In this document: one piece after another, positions 57,579 through 64,000 of the stretch
Numbering within the stretch: the stretch's first letter is position 1
How the letters are laid out: every line of letters starts with the position of its first letter
Assembly: GCF_020023735.2 (NCBI RefSeq)
Contig: NZ_CP076444.2
Location: 573,501 to 637,500 of the forward strand
From: Mycoavidus sp. HKI
Lineage (GTDB): Bacteria > Pseudomonadota > Gammaproteobacteria > Burkholderiales > Burkholderiaceae
Length of the DNA stretch: 64,000 nucleotides
Reading direction: 5' to 3'
Notes under the pieces: generated by a model
The model's input: the letters and a program-made list of their open reading frames with translations, nothing else
The model's database searches: none
Told to the model about the DNA's origin: nothing
Translations under genes and position numbers: made by a program

Positions 57579-58907
57579 ATGATCACTTTTCCAACCCTAA
57601 CCGCTTGGCTTGCTCATCTCGAAACAGCCCATCCGATTGGTATTGATTTTGGCCTTGAGCGGGTGAGCAAAGTGAAAGATGCGCTCGCGCTGGATTTCAA
57701 GTGTCCAGTGATTACTGTCGGAGGGACAAACGGTAAGGGCTCGACCTGTGCGCTACTCGAATCTATTTTGTTACATGCCAGTTATCGTGTTGGTTGTCAT
57801 ACTTCACCGCATTTACTGTCATTTAACGAGCGTGCGCGTATCAATGGTGAGATGGCCTCTGATGCCGCTTTATTGCCTCACTTTAAAGCGGTCGAACATG
57901 CACGCCATAGTTTTGCCGAGCCGATCTCGCTGACTTACTTTGAATTTACGCTGCTGGCGATTGCGCATTGGTTTGCCGCCAGTAAACTTGATGTCGTGAT
58001 TCTTGAAGTAGGCTTAGGCGGGCGGCTAGATGCAGTCAATAGTATCGATCCAGATTGCGCGGTGATTACGAGCATTGATCTCGATCATACTCATTACCTT
58101 GGTGACACGCGCGAGAAAATTGGCTTTGAAAAGGCGGGTATCTTCCGCCCTGGCAAACCGGCAATTTGCGGCGATCCATTACCGCCGCGCAGTTTAATTG
58201 ACCACGCTCAGCGCATCGGCGCAGATTTATGGCTGGTTGGCCGTGATTTTGGTTATCAGGCGCAAGCGGGTAATGAGCGCCAGCAGTGGTGTTATACCGG
58301 CCGTACCTTATCGCGGGCGGCGCTTGCTTATCCGGCATTGCGAGGCGCGAATCAATTGCTCAATAGCTCAGCGGCGTTGGCGGCGCTTGAAGCACTGCGC
58401 GACAGACTGCCGGTCGCCGCGCAAGAGATTCGGCTTGGCCTAGCCAGGGTTGAATTAGCCGGCCGCTTCCAGGTACTGCCTGGCAAGCCGGCAGTGGTGT
58501 TGGATGTTGCACATAATCCGCATGCCGTGGCGGCACTCGCAGAAAATATAAGTAATATGGGATTTTTTCCGTATACCTATGCAGTATTTGGCGCCATGGA
58601 GGATAAAGATATTGCTGCCGTCCTTCAGCGGATTAAGGGCGAAATTGATTACTGGTATATCACTGATCTGCCCACGCCACGCGCAGCGCCAGCAGCCATG
58701 ATCGAGGCGCTATTGCATGAAATACAGGCGGTTGATCAGAATCGTACCGCGGCCACCAATGTGCCTCGCCGCATCGAATGTTTTGCTACACCGGCGCAAG
58801 CTTACGCAAAGGCATTAGCGAATGCCGCGGAGAATGATAGAATTATCGTTTTTGGATCTTTCTACACGGTGGCTGATGTCATTGCATATCGACAACGCCA
58901 GCTATAA
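57579..58907 (+). CDS. folC: Dihydrofolate synthase / folylpolyglutamate synthase
   Basis: A 442-residue Mur-ligase-type enzyme that adds glutamate to dihydropteroate and to folates. The P-loop is ITVGGTNGKGSTCALLE, followed by HTSPHLLSFNERARING, ILEVGLGGRLDAVN and ITSIDLDHTHYLGDTREKIGFEKAGI. The C-terminal domain has VVLDVAHNPHAVAALAENI. The gap to accD (106 bases) holds nothing recognisable. It keeps the usual accD-folC order. Confidence 0.95.
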   Translation: MITFPTLTAWLAHLETAHPIGIDFGLERVSKVKDALALDFKCPVITVGGTNGKGSTCALLESILLHASYRVGCHTSPHLLSFNERARINGEMASDAALLPHFKAVEHARHSFAEPISLTYFEFTLLAIAHWFAASKLDVVILEVGLGGRLDAVNSIDPDCAVITSIDLDHTHYLGDTREKIGFEKAGIFRPGKPAICGDPLPPRSLIDHAQRIGADLWLVGRDFGYQAQAGNERQQWCYTGRTLSRAALAYPALRGANQLLNSSAALAALEALRDRLPVAAQEIRLGLARVELAGRFQVLPGKPAVVLDVAHNPHAVAALAENISNMGFFPYTYAVFGAMEDKDIAAVLQRIKGEIDYWYITDLPTPRAAPAAMIEALLHEIQAVDQNRTAATNVPRRIECFATPAQAYAKALANAAENDRIIVFGSFYTVADVIAYRQRQL

Positions 58908-58960
58908 ACCGGTCGACCTTCCAAAATTTTACGATACAAGTAAGGCGGTTTAAGCCATTT

Positions 58961-59893
58961 ATGGGACTTTTCTCGTTCGGTAACAAAGAGAATAGCCGCC
59001 GCAGTGCGGGCGACGAATATGATACGCGCGACGCATCTAGCGGGCGGGTGAGCCGCGCGGATAAGGCCGCATTGGCTCGCGAGAAAGCTGCGCAGCGTGA
59101 ACGCAGTGCTCGCCGCACTGGGCAAGAGGCTCTACTAGATCCGCTGCTGCTAGAAAAGCGGCGAGCGCGTCGTCGTTTGCTGGGAGCGGTAGTCCTGGTA
59201 GCTGTCGCCATTGTGGTTTTGTCTAAAGTGCTCGAGCCGGGCCCTAGGCCACACGTTGATGACATCGCAATTCACGTGGCTGCGCCGACTAAAATAACAC
59301 CGGCGACAGCGTTGGGCATAGATACGGCTGTATCTGGTGTTCGTTCGCGCTTGCCTGAGTCGCTTCCCACTGCCCAAAAATCTATTCCTAATACAACGAG
59401 TCTAGCGGCCAAGGCTGCACCGAATATGCCGTCCGTTGCGTCTAGCCAGCCCGCTCAGCCAACTCGTAAGCCAGCTTCGCCCCCTACGGTAACGAATATG
59501 CCGCTGGTTACGGCGACTCATTCTTCAAAGGCTGTCAATGCGACGGACGCAAGGCGTGCCGCCACGGCGCCTTCTGCACCTGTTAACCCGCGTATAAAAG
59601 CCAGCCCTCAGACCACAAATGGAGTTGCCGGCAGTGCGCCTAGCAATCGCTTCGCGGTTCAGTTAGGCACTTTATATGATGAGCCGCGCGCCCGCGCATG
59701 GATTGCGCGCTTAAAAGCAGCTAACATACCCGCTTATCTGGAGCGTAAAAAGCTGGCTAACGGCAGCCAACAACTGCTCGTGCGAGCTGGGCCATTTAAT
59801 GATCGCGTGAGTGCTGAGGCAGCTAGCAAGCGCATCCGTGAGCTAGGTCTGGCGCAGATGAAGGTCAAAACTGGTAAACCAACACTTAAATAG
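58961..59893 (+). CDS. SPOR-domain membrane protein (DedD-like)
   Basis: A 310-residue protein. Residues 1-65 are charged and cytoplasmic, one membrane span follows (LLGAVVLVAVAIVVLSKVL, about 68-88), then a long Ala/Pro/Thr-rich linker to about 225. A SPOR domain ends the protein (FAVQLGTLYDEPRARAWIARL to LGLAQMKVKTG). SPOR domains bind denuded peptidoglycan at the division septum. Position between folC and cvpA is that of the dedD/SPOR gene in Burkholderia. Confidence 0.88.
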   Translation: MGLFSFGNKENSRRSAGDEYDTRDASSGRVSRADKAALAREKAAQRERSARRTGQEALLDPLLLEKRRARRRLLGAVVLVAVAIVVLSKVLEPGPRPHVDDIAIHVAAPTKITPATALGIDTAVSGVRSRLPESLPTAQKSIPNTTSLAAKAAPNMPSVASSQPAQPTRKPASPPTVTNMPLVTATHSSKAVNATDARRAATAPSAPVNPRIKASPQTTNGVAGSAPSNRFAVQLGTLYDEPRARAWIARLKAANIPAYLERKKLANGSQQLLVRAGPFNDRVSAEAASKRIRELGLAQMKVKTGKPTLK

Positions 59894-59901
59894 AGGTGCT
59901 C

Positions 59902-60405
59902 ATGCTAACCATATTCGACTTTACCGTGTTGCTCGTGCTTGGCCTTTCGGCCTTGCGTGGTCTATGGCGGGGTTTAGTTGCTGAAATCTTTGGTTTAATT
60001 GGCTGGATTGCTGCTTTTATCATTGCTGCTAAGTGTGTAAACGGGATTGCGCCTTATCTGCCGGCGCATTTGCCGGGTGGTGAGACAACCCAGTATTTGT
60101 TGGCATTTGTTCTGCTGGTGATGGCTGTACTGCTCGCCGCCAATGTGCTCAATGCCTTATCAAACCGGTTAGTCGGCGCGATTGGACTAGGCTCGCTCAA
60201 TGCATCATTGGGCGTACTATTTGGTTTATTGCGCGGCTTTGTACTGGTGGTGGTGTTGGCGGCGATAGCCAGCATGACCGATTTACCACAGCAACGGTTT
60301 TGGCGCGAGGCGTTGCTACGGCCTTATGTGCAATCAGGCGTGTCCCTCATGAAGCACCTGCTGCCTGATTCGCTAGCACGTTATGTGCGCGCCTACCCCG
60401 AATGA
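59902..60405 (+). CDS. cvpA: CvpA family membrane protein
   Basis: A 167-residue inner-membrane protein with four spans. The ATG at 59902 after GAGGTG gives MLTIFDFTVLLVLGLSALRG, which matches the family better than a GTG two codons before. LWRGLVAEIFGLIGWIAAFIIA and LNASLGVLFGLLRGFVLV are the conserved blocks. CvpA is linked with envelope stress and colicin V production and commonly precedes purF, as here. Confidence 0.92.
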   Translation: MLTIFDFTVLLVLGLSALRGLWRGLVAEIFGLIGWIAAFIIAAKCVNGIAPYLPAHLPGGETTQYLLAFVLLVMAVLLAANVLNALSNRLVGAIGLGSLNASLGVLFGLLRGFVLVVVLAAIASMTDLPQQRFWREALLRPYVQSGVSLMKHLLPDSLARYVRAYPE

Positions 60406-60423
60406 AGTAAAATGACTATATGG

Positions 60424-60458
60424 TTGCTAAAAGTTGCTAAGAAAGCAACTTTTAGCAA
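60424..60458 (+). promoter_or_regulatory. Perfect 15-bp hairpin in the cvpA-purF gap
   Basis: TTGCTAAAAGTTGCT and AGCAACTTTTAGCAA are exact inverted copies around a five-base loop (AAGAA), 18 bases after cvpA and 62 before purF. There is no U-run after it. It may be a transcript-stabilising or attenuating structure, or a bipartite operator. Confidence 0.65.
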
Positions 60459-60520
60459 GCCAGGGTAGGTGTTCTAAAGCAAGAACGCAGTAATAATTTG
60501 TGTCATTTGAAGGACCCGCC

Positions 60521-62059
60521 ATGTGTGGCATTGTAGGTGTAGTTTCAAAATCTCCTGTTAACCAGTTGCTGTATGACAGTTTGCTCTTGTTGCAGCATCG
60601 TGGTCAGGATGCGGCTGGGATTGCCACGGCAAATGGCAATACTTTCTATATGCATAAAGCCAATGGGATGGTGCGCGACGCTTTTCGCACGCGCAATATG
60701 CGTGCCTTGCCTGGCACCTGCGGCATTGGTCAGGTGCGCTATCCAACGGCAGGTTCGGCTAGCAGCCAAGAAGAGGCGCAGCCTTTTTATGTCAATGCGC
60801 CATACGGTATTATTTTGGCCCATAACGGCAATTTGACGAATTCCCGGCAATTAAAAGACGAACTGTTTCGGGTTGACCGGCGTCATATTAATACCCATTC
60901 TGATACAGAAGTTTTGCTCAATGTGCTCGCGCATGAATTGCAAATGGCGAGCGCGGGCTACTCGTTGGATCCTGCTATGCTGTTTAAAGCAGTCAGCGGG
61001 GTACACCGGCGCGTACGTGGCTCATATGCGATTGTTGCACTTATCGCGGGTTATGGCTTGTTGGTATTTCGTGATCCTTACGGCATTCGTCCGCTCTGTA
61101 TCGGTAAGCGTGAAACTGAGCAGGGCACCGAATGGATGAGCGCATCTGAATCGGTTGCGCTTGAAGGTATTGGCTTTGAGTTGGTGCGCGATGTGGCGCC
61201 GGGCGAAGCGATTTTTATTGGCCTTGACGGCGATTTTTATAATCATCAGTGCGCGCTTGAGGCCAGCCTTAATCCTTGTATTTTCGAGTATGTGTATTTG
61301 GCGCGGCCGGATTCTTGTCTGGATGGAGTGCCTGTCTATAATGCTCGGTTGCGCATGGGCGATTATCTAGCGAAAAAAATTGCGCGGGTGATATCGGCAG
61401 GGGATATTGATGTGGTGATGCCGATTCCTGATTCAAGCCGGCCGGCGGCGATGCAAGTGGCAAATCGGCTTGGCATTGAATACCGTGAAGGGTTTTTTAA
61501 AAACCGTTACGTAGGCCGCACTTTTATCATGCCAGGCCAGGCAGTGCGCAAAAAGTCGGTGCGCCAAAAGCTAAATGCAATGCCGGTTGAGTTTAAAGGA
61601 CGTAACGTGCTGATTGTCGATGACTCAATTGTACGCGGCACGACCAGTCATGAAATCGTACAAATGGCGCGCGATGCGGGCGCCAACAAGGTTATCTTTG
61701 CCTCTGCGGCGCCCCCGGTTAAATTTCCAAATGTCTATGGCATTGATATGCCAACCCGAGGTGAGCTTGTTGCCCATGGCCGTAGCGATGAAGAAGTGGC
61801 GCGCATCATTGGCGCAGACCAACTCATTTATCAGGACGTGACGGCGATGAAACAAGCTGTGCGCGACTTGAACCCGGCGCTCACGTCTTTTGAAGCAGCC
61901 TGTTTTGATGGTCATTATCTAACCGATGATATTACGCCGGATTACTTGAACAGCCTCGAATTGGCGCGACTTGCCCCCGCGGCACTGAGTGAGCGCGATG
62001 CCGGTTCCGATGGTGAAAAAGCGTTTTCGCAATTACATTTGCAATTGTCAGTGGAATAA
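60521..62059 (+). CDS. purF: Amidophosphoribosyltransferase
   Basis: A 512-residue enzyme of the first step of purine synthesis, making phosphoribosylamine from PRPP and glutamine. The ATG at 60521 follows AAGGA and places the catalytic nucleophile Cys at position 2 (MCGIVGVVSKSP), which a longer start would hide. Glutaminase blocks include LLQHRGQDAAGIAT and GIILAHNGNLTN. The PRPP loop is NVLIVDDSIVRGTTSHEIVQ. Complete; metZ after it is broken. Confidence 0.97.
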   Translation: MCGIVGVVSKSPVNQLLYDSLLLLQHRGQDAAGIATANGNTFYMHKANGMVRDAFRTRNMRALPGTCGIGQVRYPTAGSASSQEEAQPFYVNAPYGIILAHNGNLTNSRQLKDELFRVDRRHINTHSDTEVLLNVLAHELQMASAGYSLDPAMLFKAVSGVHRRVRGSYAIVALIAGYGLLVFRDPYGIRPLCIGKRETEQGTEWMSASESVALEGIGFELVRDVAPGEAIFIGLDGDFYNHQCALEASLNPCIFEYVYLARPDSCLDGVPVYNARLRMGDYLAKKIARVISAGDIDVVMPIPDSSRPAAMQVANRLGIEYREGFFKNRYVGRTFIMPGQAVRKKSVRQKLNAMPVEFKGRNVLIVDDSIVRGTTSHEIVQMARDAGANKVIFASAAPPVKFPNVYGIDMPTRGELVAHGRSDEEVARIIGADQLIYQDVTAMKQAVRDLNPALTSFEAACFDGHYLTDDITPDYLNSLELARLAPAALSERDAGSDGEKAFSQLHLQLSVE

Positions 62060-62074
62060 GAGGCGCTTTTTTTT

Positions 62075-62453
62075 GACCTCAAGCTTCTGTTTTGCTAGCG
62101 CTGCCGAAGCAGTTGAAAGCTTTGCTAACTCGACTGAGGGGCAATACACCTACTCGCGTTTTTCAAACCCGAGTGTCGATATGTTTCAGAATTGGCTGGC
62201 AGCGCTTGAAGGCGGAGAAATTTGTGTGGCGACTGCATCTGGCATGAGCGCCATTATGTCGGTGGTTATGAGCGTGTTGCAGGTAGGCGATCACCTGGTG
62301 AGTTCGCGCAGTATTTTTGGCTCATGCATAGCCGTATTTCGCCGCAAGCGCGCGCGGCGGCCAGGGATTACTGGAGGTTTGATCAGGCTTGCGGTTGGCC
62401 TTGAGAGTAGCAATGATCTGCGCCAGGATTGAGCGCGTGGTTTAGGCAAATAA
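62075..62453 (+). pseudogene. metZ: metZ remnant (O-succinylhomoserine sulfhydrylase)
   Basis: The frame reads LTSSFCFASAAEAVESFAN, TYSRFSNPSVDMFQNWLAAL, ATASGMSAIMSVVMSVLQVG and DHLVSSRSIFGS, the N-terminal part of MetZ without its first 30 or so residues. At about 62325 the sequence jumps to the extreme C-terminus (HSRISPQARAA, then GLIRLAVGLESSNDLRQD in another frame, RGLGK and TAA at 62451-62453). Roughly 240 codons, including the PLP lysine, are deleted, and at least two frameshifts follow. The enzyme would make homocysteine from activated homoserine; this copy cannot. Confidence 0.85.
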
Positions 62454-62527
62454 CAGGCAAAAAAGCTTATCTGAATAGTCGCCGAGCAAATAGACAATGA
62501 AGCCCGGTTAAAGCGTGCTAAGAGTAT

Positions 62528-62764
62528 TTAATGCTGGGGTGCTATTTTTTGGATATCCTCGTCAAAAAGGTCGGTCACTTTTTTAACAAAAGCAAATTCT
62601 GATCCCTCGGCTAGCATTTTTTTAGCAATAGCGAGCGCTTTCTGGTGCTCACCTTCTTGCCTACCTTCTTGTCGACCTTCTTGTCGACCTTCCTGCCGCA
62701 ATTGTTCGTTAAAAGTCATGATACTCTCCCGCTTCTCAGGTAATGCTGTGTAGTCGCTGAGCAA
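62528..62764 (-). pseudogene. Duplicated C-terminal fragment of the Rpn-family nuclease
   Basis: A 78-codon frame that repeats the last 70 residues of the neighbouring Rpn protein: LPEKRESIMTFNEQL, four RQEG units, then HQKALAIAKKMLAEGSEFAF and VKKVTDLFDEDIQKI. The catalytic domain is absent; the first residues come from the duplication joint. It arose by the tandem duplication described for this site and is probably not a functional gene. Confidence 0.8.
62651..62698 (-). repeat. Four 12-bp units coding RQEG
   Basis: Four in-frame copies of a 12-base unit (plus strand ACCTTCTTGTCG and variants) in the duplicated fragment, the short counterpart of the eight-unit tract in the full gene. Confidence 0.85.
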
Positions 62765-62802
62765 ATAGACAATGAATCCTAGTTAAAGTGTGCTGAGGGT
62801 AT

Positions 62803-63792
62803 TTAATATTGGGCCGCTATTTTTTTGATATCCTCGTCAAAAAGGCCGGTCACTTTTTTAACAAAAGCAAATTCTGATCCCTCGGCTAGCATTTTTTTAG
62901 CAATAGCGAGCGCTTTCTGGTGTTCACCTTCTTGTCTACCCTCCTGCCGACCTTCTTGTCTACCTTCTTGTCTACCTTCCTGCCGACCTTCTTGTCTACC
63001 TTCCTGCCGACCCTCTTGCCGCAATTGTTCGTTAAAAGTCATGATACTCTCCCGCTTCTCAGGTAATACTGTGCTTAGTAGCTTAAATAAATCTTCCGCT
63101 TTTTGCGGTTGCTCCCCTTGTTCATTTGAACCAATATACTCTAGCATAGCAAAAAAATATGAATCTGTCGTATGAGATACTGCCACCTTCAAGATGCCTT
63201 GGTCTGCAAGCTGCCGAATTTTTTCGATAAAATCACGTTCCCGATAGTGCTTAAAAAGCAATTCCATCAGTGCTGCTACCCCATGCTGTTTCAAGGTATC
63301 GACAGGCAGCGTCGTCAAATCAATAAGCTGAAATTGTTTGAAGACTAGCGCTCTTGCCATCTCAACATCATCAAAGTCTTCAAAGATATCTGTTGAATAC
63401 GGATAGGGAGATACGGTGCCATGATAAAGGCATATCGGCAAGACTAATGGGAGCGAGTTATGCCCAGCTTTTAAATGATCTCCCATCAAATTTACAGTGT
63501 ACTGCAGCAGTCTAAAAGCCATATGTTTGCTGGCGGTAGATTGATGCTCAAGCAGCAGTAAGATGGGGATATAGCCTGCTTTGCCATTGATTTGGCAAGC
63601 ATAGACCATGTCGCTATGCACTTCGCGTAGCTCAGCACTAACATAGCTTTTATCAATGGCTCGCAGAGTGCTGAGGTCAAGCTGTTGATAGATATCAGCA
63701 GGTAAATGGGCTTTTAGAAAATCGAGAGCAATTTGTTTTTCTTTGAGGCTTCCCTTAAAAAATTTATCATGGGGGTGGGAAATAATGGACAT
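62803..63792 (-). CDS. Rpn-family recombination-promoting nuclease / PD-(D/E)XK transposase-like protein
   Basis: A 329-residue protein starting MSIISHPHDKFFKGSLKEK. The nuclease core is in residues 1-130, with the acidic residue in LREVHSDMVYACQINGK and the E-x-Q motif in IPILLLLEHQSTASKHMAFRLL, as in Rpn/YhgA-like proteins of the PD-(D/E)XK fold. The C-terminal part has a highly charged RQEG tract (eight units, about residues 258-289) and a short helix HQKALAIAKKMLAEGSEFAF. E. coli Rpn proteins act as DNA nucleases in RecA-independent recombination or phage defence; this one's role is inferred. The ATG follows GGGG. Confidence 0.88.
   Translation of the reverse strand: MSIISHPHDKFFKGSLKEKQIALDFLKAHLPADIYQQLDLSTLRAIDKSYVSAELREVHSDMVYACQINGKAGYIPILLLLEHQSTASKHMAFRLLQYTVNLMGDHLKAGHNSLPLVLPICLYHGTVSPYPYSTDIFEDFDDVEMARALVFKQFQLIDLTTLPVDTLKQHGVAALMELLFKHYRERDFIEKIRQLADQGILKVAVSHTTDSYFFAMLEYIGSNEQGEQPQKAEDLFKLLSTVLPEKRESIMTFNEQLRQEGRQEGRQEGRQEGRQEGRQEGRQEGRQEGEHQKALAIAKKMLAEGSEFAFVKKVTGLFDEDIKKIAAQY
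62926..63021 (-). repeat. Eight 12-bp units coding RQEG in the Rpn gene
   Basis: Eight in-frame 12-base units (plus strand ACCTTCTTGTCT and ACCTTCCTGCCG types interspersed) code for RQEG repeated eight times. Any change of unit number keeps the frame, so length can vary between strains without breaking the gene. Confidence 0.9.
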
Positions 63793-64000
63793 AGAAGTCC
63801 CCGGAGAGCTGAGTTTAAATGCTAAAGAAAAAATTATACCAGTTTAACTAGTATAAATCGACGTGTTATGAGCAATTCTGAGAAACGTATGAGAGACCTA
63901 TGCGGACTATCATGATTTTGCTATCAAGCTAAACGGTGTCAGGGTATGGCTGAAGGCCTTGGCTATTAGCTTTTAAGATGGAGGTAGCTACGGTTAAGCG
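63793..64000. other. Non-coding right end of the window
   Basis: About 208 bases upstream of the Rpn gene. An A+T-rich stretch with ATACCAGTTTAACTAGTAT near 63837-63856, an imperfect inverted repeat, could include its promoter. No gene is seen. Confidence 0.4.

Larger units (their letters stand above)
62476..63073. repeat. Abutting tandem duplication of the 3' end of the Rpn gene
   Basis: Copy 1 is 62476-62750 (275 bases) and copy 2 is 62751-63073 (323 bases), each running from TAGTCGC-GAGCAAATAGAC to CTCAGGTAAT-CTGTG. The 48-base difference equals exactly four 12-base units of the internal repeat tract. Scattered base differences show the copies have drifted. Confidence 0.85.

Noticed and set aside
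62641..63021. CRISPR-like array
   Set aside because: The 12-base units are contiguous, in frame, coding RQEG, with no spacers.

Overview
The window reads as a chromosome segment of a Burkholderiaceae bacterium with signs of genome erosion, most like the fungal endosymbionts related to Burkholderia (Mycoavidus / Glomeribacter type). The main reason is the right half (43.7-62.1 kb). It keeps the Burkholderia order acnA, mdh, gntR, sdhCDAB, sdhE, gltA, asd, truA, accD, folC, a SPOR-domain gene, cvpA, purF, metZ, but leuCDB, fimV and trpFB are absent from their usual places and only scars of trpA and metZ remain. Genus assignment is inference; no rRNA or tRNA gene was recognised.

Region 1 (1-8.7 kb) is the 3' end of a CdiA-type two-partner-secretion exoprotein gene, followed by a bank of displaced or decayed CdiA C-terminal toxin segments, each with its own immunity gene. 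There are four toxin/immunity pairs of one family (A1-A4) and one unrelated pair (B). Copies A2-A4 and B are orphan or broken. Remnants of an IS110-like and an IS5-family element lie in and beside this region.

Region 2 (9.5-18.2 kb) is a complete aerobactin operon, iucABCD, with a divergent shiF-type exporter and a half-matching Fur-like site between them. Its closest recognisable relatives are enterobacterial, and no iutA receptor follows. A 2-hydroxycarboxylate (citrate/malate) transporter is the next gene. Region 3 (18.4-21.3 kb) is hom-thrC of the threonine pathway.

Region 4 (21.3-43.5 kb, all minus strand) is a non-ribosomal peptide cluster, read as mbtH, carbamoyltransferase, SAM methyltransferase, PvdE-like ABC exporter, one 5399-residue NRPS, an 18-codon coupled reading frame, and an aspartate/glutamate racemase. 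The NRPS reads (partial C)-A-T / C-A-T / C-A-T / C-A-T / C-A-T-TE, so a pentapeptide is expected. Its fourth and fifth adenylation domains carry Val-like and Tyr-like pocket residues. Just upstream of mbtH lies a decayed thioesterase tail of a second, lost NRPS.

Region 5 (43.7-62.5 kb) is central metabolism: TCA-cycle enzymes, aspartate semialdehyde dehydrogenase, tRNA pseudouridine synthase, acetyl-CoA carboxylase beta subunit, folate, cell-division-related and purine genes. Region 6 (62.5-63.8 kb) is an Rpn-family nuclease gene whose 3' end has been tandemly duplicated and which carries an in-frame 12-bp repeat tract.
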